A stretch of 64,000 nt of DNA from Streptomyces sp. HUAS YS2. GTDB lineage: Bacteria > Actinomycetota > Actinomycetes > Streptomycetales > Streptomycetaceae. Of the stretch, positions 24,740-33,391 are shown piece by piece. The notes below the pieces were generated by a model. That model made no database searches. It had not been told where the DNA came from and saw only the letters and a program-made list of their open reading frames with translations. Position 1 is the stretch's first letter. Each line of letters begins with the position of its first letter. The stretch covers positions 4,559,001-4,623,000 of the forward strand of contig NZ_CP137573.1 of NCBI RefSeq assembly GCF_033343995.1, given 5' to 3'. Both the position numbers and the translations under genes were made by a program.

Positions 24740-27223
24740 GTGGATCAGTTGACCGGTGAAGACCCCACCCATATCGGCGCGTACCGCCTGATCGCCCGCC
24801 TCGGCGCCGGCGGGATGGGCCTGGTCTATCTGGGCCGCTCCGAAGGCGGCCGCACCGTGGCCGTCAAGGTCGTCCAGGCCGAGCACGCCGGGCACCCCGA
24901 GTTCCGCCGCCGCTTCGCCCGCGAGGTCGCCGCCGCGCGGCGGGTGGGCGGGGACTGGACGGCGGCCGTGCTCGACGCCGACCCCGAGGCGGCCGTGCCC
25001 TGGGTGGCGACCCAGTACATCCCGGGCCCCGACCTGACCACGGTGGTCGCCGAGGACTTCGGGCCGCTGCCCGAGCACTCGGTCCGGGTGCTCGCCAACC
25101 GGCTAGCCCTGGCGCTGCGGACCGTGCACGACGCGGGCCTGATCCACCGCGACCTCAAGCCGTCCAACGTCCTCGTCACCGTCGACGGCCCCCGCGTCAT
25201 CGACTTCGGCATCGCGCGCGCGATGGACAGCCTCGGCGGCGACAGCCTGCACACCCGTACCGGCATGCTGATCGGCTCGCCCGGCTTCATGTCGCCGGAG
25301 CAGGTCCGCGGCCTCGAACTCACCCCCGCGAGCGACGTGTTCTGCCTGGGCGCGGTCCTGGTGTACGCGGCGACCGGGCGGCTCCTGTTCGGCGCGACGG
25401 ACACCGGTCTGAGCGCGCACCTGTTCAAGATCGCCGAGGACGAGCCGGACCTGACCGGCGTACCGGGGACGCTGCTGCCGCTCGTACGGGAGTGCCTGCA
25501 GAAGGACCCTGCCCGGCGGCCCACCCCGGAGCAGATCGCCGAACTCACGGTGACGGACGCCACGGAGGAGTGGCTGCCCGGCGCGGTCCTCGCCCAACTC
25601 GGACGGCACGCCGCCCGGTTGCTGGACTACGCGCCGACGGACGCCGCCGTCCGGCCGCCCGCGACAGTGCCGGACGTACCGTCGGACCCGCGCATCGACC
25701 TCGCCAAGGCCGCCGCGCCCATGCCGCCCGCGTACGCGCCGACGGCCCCGGCGGGATTCGGCCCGCCGCAGGGCTTCGGCCCGCCGGCGGCGTACCCGTC
25801 CCCGCATCCCGACACCCCGGGCGCCGACCCCAGGCGCCGGCGGGGCCTGGTGGTGGCCGCGTTCGCGCAGTTCTCGGTCCTGTTCGCCACATTGGCGTTC
25901 GCCATGGCGATCCCGGAGATCCAGAGCGATCTGGGGCTCGGCTCCGTCAACCCGCTCTCCGGCCTCTACGCCCTTGCCTTCGGCGGGCTGCTCCTGCTCG
26001 GCGGGCATCTCGCGGACGTCCGCGGGGCCCGGCGGACGCTGACCATCGGCCTGGCCGGATACATCGCGGTCTCCGCGGTCGTCGGCTTCCTCCCCGACTC
26101 CACGACGATGCTCGTGGCCCGCGCCCTGCAGGGCGCCTCCGCCGCGCTGGTGGTGTCGGCGGGACTGTCCCTGGTGGTCGGGGGCTTCACGGACCCGAAG
26201 GAACGCGGCCGGGCCTTCGGCGTCTACGCCGCGGTCGCCGTCGGCGGCACGGTCCTCGCCATGACCGTGGGCGGTCTCCTCACCGAGTTCGTGGGCTGGC
26301 GCGTCGTGCTGCTCGCCGCCCTCCCGTTCGCCGTCACCGCGCTGATCCTCGCGCGCACGCTGCCGGCGGACGGCCCGAACCGCGTCCCGTTCGACATGGC
26401 CGGCACGCTGCTCGGCTGCGCCGGAATGCTGGCGCTCACCTACGGCGTCACGCTCGACGCCTTCGGCACCGGCACCGGCATGAGCGGGGGGCCGTCCCTG
26501 TTGACGGTGGTTCCTACCGTGGCGGGCATCGGTCTGCTCGCGGGCTTCCTGGTACGGCAGTTCACGATGCCGGGCGGCTTCGCCACCGGGTCCGAGGTCA
26601 GGACCGCCGACCGGGTGGGCGGTCTCGTGGGCCTGGTCATGGTCGGCGCCGCCGTCGCGGTGACGTTCTGGAGCCTGAGCATCCACCTGCAGCACGCCCT
26701 CGGCATGGCCCCGGTGGCGGCCGGGACCGCCCTCCTGCCCATGGCCGCCGCGCTCGCGATCGGCTGCTTCGTGGCCGCCCGTCTCGCGGACCGGGTCCCG
26801 CAGCGCGTGCCGGTCACCGGGGGCCTGGTCGCGGCGGCGCTCGGCCTGGCGCTGCTGACCCGGCTCGACGCGGGCAGCGGCGGGTACGTGGGCTGGGTCC
26901 TGCCCGGCTTGATCGTCGTGGGCCTCGGCGTCGGTCTCGCCCTCGGCCCGCTCCTCGACGTCGCGACCGCCGGCGTCCCCCTGCCGTTCGCGGGCTCGGC
27001 CGCGGCGACCGCCGTCGCGGCCCAGGGGATCGGCGAGACGATCGGCGGGGCGCTGCTGGCCAGTTCGCCCCCGGTGCTCTCGGAGCCGGACGGGAACGGT
27101 TACTACAGACTGCTGGGCCCCAGCCCCGTCCCCCTCTGGTGCGCCGCGGGCGCCCTGCTCGTCGCCGCCGTGGTGGCGGGCACGACCCTCACGAAGAGGC
27201 CCCCGGCGGGGGCGAACCGCTAG
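24740..27223 (+). CDS. Serine/threonine protein kinase fused to a 14-TM MFS transporter
   Basis: 827 aa from GTG 24740; the preceding TGGACT-like -10 suggests a leaderless message, and TTG 24722 is an alternative. Residues ~13-270 are a complete Hanks-type kinase: G-loop GAGGMG (22-27), K43 in [15 protein letters not shown] (~136), DFGIA (~155), SPEQ activation segment. A Pro/Gly-rich linker (~300-360) leads into a 14-helix DHA2/EmrB-like MFS domain (~370-820) with LADVRGARRTLTIGL and RALQGASAALVVSAGLS. One continuous frame, no internal stop. Usual kinases of this type have one TM helix and an outer sensor domain; here an exporter takes that place. The kinase may gate the transporter or sense its traffic. 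Confidence 0.94.
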   Translation: MDQLTGEDPTHIGAYRLIARLGAGGMGLVYLGRSEGGRTVAVKVVQAEHAGHPEFRRRFAREVAAARRVGGDWTAAVLDADPEAAVPWVATQYIPGPDLTTVVAEDFGPLPEHSVRVLANRLALALRTVHDAGLIHRDLKPSNVLVTVDGPRVIDFGIARAMDSLGGDSLHTRTGMLIGSPGFMSPEQVRGLELTPASDVFCLGAVLVYAATGRLLFGATDTGLSAHLFKIAEDEPDLTGVPGTLLPLVRECLQKDPARRPTPEQIAELTVTDATEEWLPGAVLAQLGRHAARLLDYAPTDAAVRPPATVPDVPSDPRIDLAKAAAPMPPAYAPTAPAGFGPPQGFGPPAAYPSPHPDTPGADPRRRRGLVVAAFAQFSVLFATLAFAMAIPEIQSDLGLGSVNPLSGLYALAFGGLLLLGGHLADVRGARRTLTIGLAGYIAVSAVVGFLPDSTTMLVARALQGASAALVVSAGLSLVVGGFTDPKERGRAFGVYAAVAVGGTVLAMTVGGLLTEFVGWRVVLLAALPFAVTALILARTLPADGPNRVPFDMAGTLLGCAGMLALTYGVTLDAFGTGTGMSGGPSLLTVVPTVAGIGLLAGFLVRQFTMPGGFATGSEVRTADRVGGLVGLVMVGAAVAVTFWSLSIHLQHALGMAPVAAGTALLPMAAALAIGCFVAARLADRVPQRVPVTGGLVAAALGLALLTRLDAGSGGYVGWVLPGLIVVGLGVGLALGPLLDVATAGVPLPFAGSAAATAVAAQGIGETIGGALLASSPPVLSEPDGNGYYRLLGPSPVPLWCAAGALLVAAVVAGTTLTKRPPAGANR

Positions 27224-27279
27224 TAGCGGCCCGGATCACGGCCGGGGCCGCGGCGCCCGGCGTCTGCGGTGCGGCTCAC

Positions 27280-27346
27280 CCTGCCCGGCGGACCGGCCGA
27301 CACCGGTCCCTCGGGCAGGCCCCGGCGCACGACCTCCGCCGGGGCC
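27280..27346. terminator. Two hairpins between convergent genes
   Basis: First, CCTGCCCG...GACCGG pairs with CCGGTC...CGGGCAGG (27280-27319, 3-nt internal loop). Second, a perfect 10-bp stem, GGCCCCGGCG with CGCCGGGGCC (27318-27346, 9-nt loop). They sit between the kinase-MFS gene and the crotonase gene and could stop transcription from both sides. Confidence 0.6.
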
Positions 27347-27360
27347 TCCGCCCGGTACCC

Positions 27361-28161
27361 CTACCGCCCCCGGTACTCCGGGGCGCGGCGCTCGACGAAG
27401 CTCGCGACGCCCTCGTTGGCGTCGCGGGTGGTCATGTTGATCTCCTGGGCCGCCGCCTCCGCCGCGAAGGCGGTGGCGCGGTCGGAGTCCAGGGAGGCGT
27501 TGACGAGCTGCTTCGTCAGGGTCAGGGCGCGCGTCGGGCCCTGGGCGAGGCGCTCGGCCCACTCACGGGCGGTCTTCTCCAACTCCTCCGCCGGCACCAC
27601 CCGGTTCACGAGCCCGAGGCGCTCCGCTTCCGCCGCCGGGAGCGCGTCGCCGAAGAACATCAGCTCCTTCGCCCGCTGCGGGCCGATCAGCCGCGGCAGC
27701 AGGTACGCCCCACCGCCGTCCGGCACCAGACCGCGCCGTACGAACACCTCGATGAACCGCGCGCCCTCCGCCGCGATCACCAGGTCGCAGGCGAGGGCGA
27801 GATGCGCGCCGATCCCGGCCGCGGTGCCGTTGACCGCCGCGATCACCGGCTTCTCGCAGTCCAGGACCGCCGCGATGAAGCGCTGCGCGCCGCGCCGGAT
27901 GGTCCGCGCCACGTCCCCCGCGACGCGCTCGCCCGACGCCGGGGGCGTGCCCCTGAGGTCCGCGCCCGCGCAGAAGCCCTTGCCGGTCGCGGTGACGACC
28001 ACGGCCCGTACGTCCGGGTCGGCCGAGGCGTCCGCGAGCAGCTCCATGATCCGCTCCCGCTGGTCCCAGGTGACGGCGTTCATCGCCTCGGGGCGGTTGA
28101 GGGTGATCCAGGAGACGCCGTTCTCGACGGCGTGCAGTACCTCGTCCACGTGCTCGTCCAC
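27361..28161 (-). CDS. Enoyl-CoA hydratase/isomerase (crotonase)
   Basis: 266 aa; GTG at 28161 with AAGGGA upstream. Crotonase fold: ITLNRPEAMNAVTWDQRERI, oxyanion-hole residues in GKGFCAGADLRG (~res 60-71) and NGTAAGIGAHLALACDLVIA (~res 107-126), then GLVPDGGGAYLLPRLIG (~res 142), where the second acidic residue appears as D rather than the usual catalytic E. It hydrates enoyl-CoA. It follows the ADP-forming acyl-CoA synthetase by 14 bp in one operon under two tandem boxes. Confidence 0.94.
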   Translation of the reverse strand: MDEHVDEVLHAVENGVSWITLNRPEAMNAVTWDQRERIMELLADASADPDVRAVVVTATGKGFCAGADLRGTPPASGERVAGDVARTIRRGAQRFIAAVLDCEKPVIAAVNGTAAGIGAHLALACDLVIAAEGARFIEVFVRRGLVPDGGGAYLLPRLIGPQRAKELMFFGDALPAAEAERLGLVNRVVPAEELEKTAREWAERLAQGPTRALTLTKQLVNASLDSDRATAFAAEAAAQEINMTTRDANEGVASFVERRAPEYRGR

Positions 28162-28175
28162 GTACGGTCCCTTTC

Positions 28176-30398
28176 TCAGCGGCACACGGCCAGCGCGTCC
28201 AGCGCCACCGCGCCCTGCCCGCGCGGCAGCACCATCAGCGGATTGATGTCCAGCTCGGACAGTTCCCCGTCCAGTTCCAGGGCCATGCGCTGCACCCGGA
28301 GCACGACCTCCACCAGCGCGTCCACGTCGGCCGGCGGCGCGCCGCGCACGCCCTCCAGGAGGGCGTGGCCGCGGAGTTCGCCGAGCATGTCGCGGGCCTG
28401 GGCCTCGCCGAACGGCGGCACCCGTACCGCCGTGTCGTTCAGCACCTCGACGAGCACGCCGCCCAGGCCCACGGTCACCGTCGGCCCGAACAGGGCGTCC
28501 TGCGTCACGCCCACCACCATCTCGACGCCCCTGGCGACCATCTGGCAGACCAGGATGCCGTCGAGGTCGATGTCCTCGTAGCGGGCGATGTCGGTGAGCT
28601 CGCGGTACGCGTCGCGGACCTGGCTCGCGGAGGTCAGCCCGACCTTCACCAGGCCCAGCTCCGTCTTGTGCGCGAGCTGCGCGCCGGACGCCTTCATCAC
28701 CACCGGGTAGCCGACCAGACCGGCCGCGCGGACCGCCGCCGCCGCGCTGGTGACCAGCTGCTCGCGCGGCACCCGGATCCCGTACGCGCGCAGCAGCTGC
28801 TTCGCGCCGTGCTCGCTGAGCCGCCGGCCGGGCCGCATCAGGGCCTGGGCCTTGCGGAAGGAGGGCGACGGGGTGCGCGGGGCCTCGTCGAAGGGGGAGC
28901 GGTAGGCGGTGGTGAAGCGGTGGTGGTCGAGGTGGGCGCGGACGGCGGTGATGCAGTTCGCGAAGGTGCGGAAGGTGGCGACCCGGGAGGAGCCGAGCAG
29001 GGTGTGGCGGTACGCGTCCTCCGTGCCGACCGGGGAGCCCCACACCACGCAGACCAGCTTGTCGGTGGCCTCGGCGGCGTCGACCAGGTCCTGGGCGAGC
29101 TTGTCGCTCATGGGCGGGAACGGGCCGGTGATCGGGCAGATCAGCACCCCCACCTCCGGATCCGCGAGGATCGCGTCGATGATCTTCCGGCCGCGCCAGT
29201 CGCCCACCGGGTGGCCCCCGTTGTCGACCGGGTTGGCGACGTTCAGGTACTCCGGGATCCACTGGTGCAGCTCGTCCTGCTTGGCGTCGCTCAGGGTCGG
29301 GAGGCTCAGGCCGGCGGCGGTGGCGAGGTCGGCGAAGTGGGCGCCGGTGCCGCCGGAGATCGAGTACACGACGACGCCGTCCGCGACGGGCCTGCGGGCG
29401 CGGGCGAGGAGGGCCGCGGTGTCCTGGAGCTCGTCGAGCCCGTCCACCCGTATCACCCCGAACTGTCGCATGGCCGCGTCGACGACCTGGTCCGCGCCGG
29501 TCAGCTTGCCGGTGTGGGAGGCGGCGGTGCGGGCGCCGGTCTCGGTGCGGCCGACCTTGACCGCGACGACCGGGACGCCGGCCCGGGCGGCCCGGTCGGC
29601 GGCGAGCAGGAAGGACCGGCCGTCCTTGAGCCCCTCGACGTAGCAGGCTATGGACCCGACCTCGGGGCGCTGCGAGAAGTACGAGATGAAGTCCGCGGTC
29701 TCCAGGTCGGCCTCGTTGCCGGTGGGCGCCCAGTGGGAGAGCCGTACGCCGAGCTCCTGCATCGTGAAGACGGGGCGGCCCTGGTGGCCGGACTGGGTGA
29801 TGAGCGCGACGGCCGGGCCCTCGAGGTCGTCGCGGAACTTCTCGAAGGCGTTGAGATTGGTGTTCGGGCCGAGCAGCCGCAGCCCGGCCCCCTTGACCGC
29901 CTCGGCCAGCCGCGCCTGCGCGGCGGCCCCGTCCGCCCCGGTCTCGGCGAACCCGGAGGCGAAGGCGACGGCGAACCGCACCTTGGCCTCGGCGAGTTCG
30001 GCGACCAGCGGCAGCGGGTCGGCGACCAGCAGCACGGCGAGGTCGACCGGCTCGGGCAGCGCGCCGACGGACGGCACGCACGGCATGCCGAAGACGGTCT
30101 CCCGCGTCGGATGCACGGGATGCAGCCGCGCCCCCACCCGCTCGGCCCAGGCGACGAGCTGCCGGGTGATCCCGGTGTTCGGCCGCCCCTCGGCGTCGGA
30201 CGCCCCGACGACGGCGACGGACTCCGGCCGGAAGAACCGGTCGAGATCCGGCACGGCCGCGTGCAGCGGTCGCCCGCTGACGTCGCTGTCCCCGGGCACG
30301 GCCGCCACACCGTGCACGACGTTCCCGGGCTGCTCCCCGCAGGCGACCACGCGGGCGCGGAGATCGGTGGTGAAGGTGCCGTGGGTCGATCCAAGCAT
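28176..30398 (-). CDS. Acyl-CoA synthetase (ADP-forming), acetate-CoA ligase family
   Basis: 740 aa, ATG at 30398 with GAGGG upstream. Domains in order: CoA-binding Rossmann domain (PESVAVVGASDAEGRPNTG, ~res 48-66), succinyl-CoA-ligase-like flavodoxin domains (GPNTNLNAF; ITQSGHQGRPVF with the candidate phospho-His, ~res 190-201; SISGGTGAHFADLATAAGL) and a C-terminal ATP-grasp domain (YPVVMKASGAQLAHKTELG, ~res 555; LSELDINPLMVLPRG near the end). It makes an acyl-CoA from acid, CoA and ATP, giving ADP. The N-terminal half is fused to the ATP-grasp half. First gene of an operon with the crotonase. Confidence 0.94.
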   Translation of the reverse strand: MLGSTHGTFTTDLRARVVACGEQPGNVVHGVAAVPGDSDVSGRPLHAAVPDLDRFFRPESVAVVGASDAEGRPNTGITRQLVAWAERVGARLHPVHPTRETVFGMPCVPSVGALPEPVDLAVLLVADPLPLVAELAEAKVRFAVAFASGFAETGADGAAAQARLAEAVKGAGLRLLGPNTNLNAFEKFRDDLEGPAVALITQSGHQGRPVFTMQELGVRLSHWAPTGNEADLETADFISYFSQRPEVGSIACYVEGLKDGRSFLLAADRAARAGVPVVAVKVGRTETGARTAASHTGKLTGADQVVDAAMRQFGVIRVDGLDELQDTAALLARARRPVADGVVVYSISGGTGAHFADLATAAGLSLPTLSDAKQDELHQWIPEYLNVANPVDNGGHPVGDWRGRKIIDAILADPEVGVLICPITGPFPPMSDKLAQDLVDAAEATDKLVCVVWGSPVGTEDAYRHTLLGSSRVATFRTFANCITAVRAHLDHHRFTTAYRSPFDEAPRTPSPSFRKAQALMRPGRRLSEHGAKQLLRAYGIRVPREQLVTSAAAAVRAAGLVGYPVVMKASGAQLAHKTELGLVKVGLTSASQVRDAYRELTDIARYEDIDLDGILVCQMVARGVEMVVGVTQDALFGPTVTVGLGGVLVEVLNDTAVRVPPFGEAQARDMLGELRGHALLEGVRGAPPADVDALVEVVLRVQRMALELDGELSELDINPLMVLPRGQGAVALDALAVCR

Positions 30399-30431
30399 CG
30401 TTCCGCCCTCGCCGCTCTGACTCCAACTGAC

Positions 30432-30446
30432 CTGACGCATAGTCAG
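30432..30446. promoter_or_regulatory. Operator box A, synthetase/crotonase operon
   Basis: CTGACGCATAGTCAG, 33 bp upstream of the ATG at 30398. One arm mismatch. First of a tandem pair. Confidence 0.82.
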
Positions 30447-30455
30447 ATTACAAGT

Positions 30456-30470
30456 CTGACGCTGTGTCAG
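30456..30470. promoter_or_regulatory. Operator box B, synthetase/crotonase operon
   Basis: CTGACGCTGTGTCAG, centre 24 bp from box A, on nearly the same helix face (little more than two turns). One arm mismatch. Confidence 0.82.
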
Positions 30471-30614
30471 GAACAGTCGTGCAGCGGATGTCTGGGAGCG
30501 GCACCGGATCCTGACGGGGTCCGGGGTGCCCGGGCACCCTGCGCGAGGGCGGTCCATCTAGGTTGGGTCCCCGGACATGCCACGCCGCGCGAGCGGCGGG
30601 ACGGAAGGCGGAAC

Positions 30615-31157
30615 ATGCGCGGGACGGATGCGGTAGCGGCACTTTCCGAGCTCATGCCGGTGGCTCTCGGCGTCGACGAGCGGATCGACTGGAGCGAGGT
30701 CGAGGCGGCCTGGGGGACCCGGTTCCCCTCGGACTACGTCCGCTTCATGGAGGTGTACGGGTCGGGCGAGGTCGGCGACGTGATCGGCATCCTGCTGCCG
30801 GCGCCGCAGGCGGACGGGTACCCGTACACCTCGGGCCTGGAGGAGGAGACGGAGAACGCCCGCGCCACCTGGGAGATGTGCCGCGACGACGCCGGCTTCG
30901 ACGTCGCCCCCGAGTCGATCGTGGCGTGGGGCGTGACGTCGGGGGCGGACATCTACTGCTGGGTGACGACGGACGACGACCCGGACCGGTGGCCGGTCCT
31001 GGTCTGCGGGCGGCACACCAGCCCCGAGATGCAGCTGCACCGCCTCGGCATGGCCGAGTTTCTCCTCCGGCTCCTGACCGACGAGGAGTTCCAGGACGAG
31101 GCGATCAGCGTGGTTGTGAAGGACGGGGCGACCTTCGTGAACTGGCGGAACCGCTAA
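30615..31157 (+). CDS. SMI1/KNR4-family protein
   Basis: 180 aa, ATG at 30615. SMI1/KNR4 (SUKH) fold: DWSEVEAAWGTRFPSDYVRF (~res 25-44), MEVYGSGEVGDVIGILLP, and the central SGADIYCWVTTDDDPDRWPV (~res 113-132). SUKH proteins are often immunity proteins for contact-dependent or secreted toxins, but lone Streptomyces copies are common and no toxin gene is next to this one. The stop overlaps the convergent flavin monooxygenase by 4 bp. Confidence 0.85.
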   Translation: MRGTDAVAALSELMPVALGVDERIDWSEVEAAWGTRFPSDYVRFMEVYGSGEVGDVIGILLPAPQADGYPYTSGLEEETENARATWEMCRDDAGFDVAPESIVAWGVTSGADIYCWVTTDDDPDRWPVLVCGRHTSPEMQLHRLGMAEFLLRLLTDEEFQDEAISVVVKDGATFVNWRNR

Positions 31158-32320
31158 CCCTTCGACGCGACCCGCTTCTCGTGGGGCTTCGCGAGGTGCT
31201 TCGCGATGCGTTCCGCGTCGATCGCGATCTCGCGGAGCATGCCGCTGATCGGGTTCGTGAAGCCGGTGAAGTACAGGCCGGCGGCGTTCGGCGGGGACTT
31301 GGGTCCGGTGGTCCTCGGGCGTCCTCGGTCGTCCAGGACGTCCAGGTGGCCGAGGAGCGGCTCCAGGGCGCGGCGGTAGCCGGTGGCGGCGATCACCGAG
31401 TCCGGGGACAGGTGGGTGCCGTCGGCCAGGACGACCTTTCCGGGCTCGAACGACTCGACCGCGGCGACCGGTTCGACCCGGCCCGCGCGGATCGCGTCGA
31501 TCAGGCCGACGTCCTGGACCGGGATCGCGCCCTCGCGGACCCGGGAGTACAGGCCGGTGTCCGGGCGGGGCAGGCCGTGGGCGGAGAGGTCGGGGACGGC
31601 GAGGCGGGCCATCAGCTCGCCACACTTGTCCACCAGGCCGACCGGCAGTCGGCGGACCAGGATGCCGGTGCGCTGGGCGGGCCAGCCGGCCGTGGAGCGG
31701 CGCACGATGTGCGGGACGGTGCGCACCGCGAGCCGGACCCGCGCCGCGCCGCCCTCGGCGAGGTCGGCGGCGATCTCCGCGCCGGTGTTGCCGACGCCGA
31801 CGACCAGCACGTCCTTGCCCGCGTACGGCTCCGGGTTGCGGTACGCGCTCGCGTGCAGCAGGTCGCCCCCGTACGCCTCCAGGCCCGGCCAGTCGGGCAG
31901 TCGCGGCGTGTGGTTGAAGCCCGTCGCGACCACGACCGCGCGGCCGGTCAGCCGCCGCCCGCCGGTCGCGTGGAGCAGCCAGGTGCCGTCGTCCGCGCGC
32001 TCGACCCGGTCGACCTCGACACCGGTCACGATCTCCAGTTCGTGGAACTCGGCGTACTTCTCCAGGTACCGCACCAGGTCGGCGCGGGCGACCCAGCGGC
32101 CGAAGGAGCGGGGCATGGGGAGTCCGGGCAGCGCGGACAGCCTGCGGGTGGTGTGCAGGTGGAGGCGGTCGTAGTGCGAACGCCAGGACGCGCCGACGGC
32201 GTCGGACTTCTCGAGGACGACGGCGCGTACGCCCCGGCTGCGGAGCGCGGCGGCCGCGGCGAGTCCGCCCGGCCCGCCGCCGATGACGTAGACGGGGTGG
32301 TCGTGGGAGGTGGTGGCCAT
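31154..32320 (-). CDS. Flavin-containing monooxygenase-like NAD(P)-binding protein
   Basis: 388 aa, ATG at 32320. Two dinucleotide-binding motifs: FAD loop YVIGGGPGGLAAAAAL (~res 10-25) and NADPH loop VVGVGNTGAEIAADL (~res 176-190), with VVVATGFNHTPRLPDW (~res 140) and a C-terminal SVIAATGYRRALEPLL. This layout fits group B flavoprotein monooxygenases or CzcO-type oxidoreductases (Baeyer-Villiger or N/S-oxidation). It could act in the pathway. However, its start is preceded by a different palindrome (32335-32352), and the regulon box in the divergent gap is closer to the DoxX gene. Confidence 0.9.
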   Translation of the reverse strand: MATTSHDHPVYVIGGGPGGLAAAAALRSRGVRAVVLEKSDAVGASWRSHYDRLHLHTTRRLSALPGLPMPRSFGRWVARADLVRYLEKYAEFHELEIVTGVEVDRVERADDGTWLLHATGGRRLTGRAVVVATGFNHTPRLPDWPGLEAYGGDLLHASAYRNPEPYAGKDVLVVGVGNTGAEIAADLAEGGAARVRLAVRTVPHIVRRSTAGWPAQRTGILVRRLPVGLVDKCGELMARLAVPDLSAHGLPRPDTGLYSRVREGAIPVQDVGLIDAIRAGRVEPVAAVESFEPGKVVLADGTHLSPDSVIAATGYRRALEPLLGHLDVLDDRGRPRTTGPKSPPNAAGLYFTGFTNPISGMLREIAIDAERIAKHLAKPHEKRVASKG

Positions 32321-32334
32321 GACTGCCGAGCGTA

Positions 32335-32352
32335 ATGACGTGATCACCTCAT
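32335..32352. promoter_or_regulatory. Palindrome upstream of the flavin monooxygenase
   Basis: ATGACGTGATCACCTCAT, an 18-bp palindrome with one mismatched pair and a perfect GTGATCAC core, 15 bp upstream of the ATG at 32320. The shape suggests a GntR- or MarR-type operator, unlike the CTGACG boxes. Confidence 0.5.
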
Positions 32353-32455
32353 GGGTCTCGGTCAAGACGGGAATCGGTTGCGAATCGGTCACGCTCGTGC
32401 GGCTTCCGTGTGCCTCCTGCGTACCCCTTGCGCCCGGGCCCTGCCTTCCGGTGAA

Positions 32456-32470
32456 CTGACGTATCGTCAG
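32456..32470. promoter_or_regulatory. Operator box, DoxX/DUF35 operon
   Basis: CTGACGTATCGTCAG, perfect arms, 22 bp upstream of the ATG at 32493. Confidence 0.87.
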
Positions 32471-32492
32471 ATATGGCAGGGAGGGGACCGGG

Positions 32493-32942
32493 ATGCAGAC
32501 CGTCTGGCTCACCGGCGCCGAGTGGCTCGCCGTCCTCCGCATCGGCCTCGGCCTGTGGTGGCTCGAGAGCTGGCGCCACAAGGACAGGAAGGGCTGGTTC
32601 GAGCGCGGCACCGGCATCGCCTGGGCGGCGGACGTCGCGGGCAAGCACCGCTGGGGCGCCGTGCGCACCGGCTTCGAGAAGGTCGTCGCGCCCCGGCCCA
32701 AGCTGATGGCCTATGTCGTCGTCTACGCCGAACTCGCCCTCGGGCTCGGCCTCGTCGCCGGCTTCCTCACCCCGGTCGCCCTGGTCGGCGGGCTGCTCCT
32801 GAACCTGCTCTACCTCGTCCTGATGATCCACGACTGGGCCGAGCAGGGGCAGAACGCGATGATGGCGCTCATCTCGCTGGTCGCCCTGTTCGCGCTGTCC
32901 TGGCAGACCTGGTCCCTCGACCATGTGATCGGATGGTTCTGA
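32493..32942 (+). CDS. DoxX-family membrane protein
   Basis: 149 aa, ATG at 32493 with GGGAGGGGACCGGG upstream. Four hydrophobic helices: WLAVLRIGLGLWWLESW (~res 11-27), LMAYVVVYAELALGLGLVAG (~res 71-90), VALVGGLLLNLLYLVLMIH, and MALISLVALFALSWQTWSL at the C-terminal end. DoxX/TQO proteins are inner-membrane subunits linked to quinone-dependent oxidation. The WESW-RHKDRKGWFERG region is typical of the actinobacterial branch. Stop overlaps the DUF35 ATG by 1 bp. It may deliver electrons from a pathway oxidoreductase to quinone. Confidence 0.88.
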   Translation: MQTVWLTGAEWLAVLRIGLGLWWLESWRHKDRKGWFERGTGIAWAADVAGKHRWGAVRTGFEKVVAPRPKLMAYVVVYAELALGLGLVAGFLTPVALVGGLLLNLLYLVLMIHDWAEQGQNAMMALISLVALFALSWQTWSLDHVIGWF

Positions 32943-33370
32943 TGGCCGCGACCCGTTACGACCTGCCCGACGTCGACGCGTTCACCCGTCCGTACTGGGA
33001 CGCGGCGGCCGACGGCCGACTGCTGATCCGGCGCTGCGGGGCGTGCGGGAAGGCTCACCACTACCCGCGCGAGTTCTGCCCGTTCTGCTGGAGCGAGGAC
33101 GTGGTCTGGGAGCCGGCGAGCGGCCGGGCCACGCTCTACACCTGGTCCGTCGTGCACCGCAACGACCTGCCGCCGTTCGGCGAGCGGGTGCCGTACACGG
33201 CCGCCGTCGTCGACCTCGACGAGGGGCCGCGGATGATGACCGAGGTGGTCGACTGCCCGGAGGCGGAGCTGCGGATCGGGATGCCACTACAAGTGGCGTT
33301 CCGGGCGGCGGACGAGGGCCCCGCGGTCGCGGTGTTCGCGCCGGCGGACGAAGGCGCCGGTCCCGCCTAG
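32942..33370 (+). CDS. DUF35 OB-fold/zinc-ribbon protein, probable thiolase or aldolase partner
   Basis: 142 aa; ATG at 32942 inside the overlap TGATG. N-terminal rubredoxin-like zinc ribbon with two CxxC pairs (RRCGACGKAHHY and EFCPFCWSED, ~res 31-52), then an OB-fold (ATLYTWSVVHRNDLPPFGER; PYTAAVVDLDEGPRMMTEVV). Proteins of this family (ChsH2 C-terminal half, archaeal HMG-CoA synthase partners) bind acyl-CoA and complex with SCP-x-type thiolases or aldolases. The thiolase at 35433, also under a regulon box, is the closest candidate partner. Confidence 0.91.
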   Translation: MAATRYDLPDVDAFTRPYWDAAADGRLLIRRCGACGKAHHYPREFCPFCWSEDVVWEPASGRATLYTWSVVHRNDLPPFGERVPYTAAVVDLDEGPRMMTEVVDCPEAELRIGMPLQVAFRAADEGPAVAVFAPADEGAGPA

Positions 33371-33391
33371 CGGGCGCGGACCGGACCGCCG

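Noticed and set aside
25492-28581. A 1029-codon open frame on the plus strand
   Set aside because: It is out of frame with the kinase-MFS gene and antisense to the crotonase; Arg/Gly/Pro-rich with no domain, typical GC-driven shadow.
27361-30426. A 1021-codon minus-strand frame suggesting a synthetase-crotonase fusion
   Set aside because: The synthetase is read in another frame and ends at 28176; only codons from 28161 on encode the crotonase, so they are two genes.
30615-31157. SMI1/KNR4 protein as part of a toxin-immunity system
   Set aside because: No polymorphic toxin, secretion gene or further immunity copy nearby; listed only as a family member.
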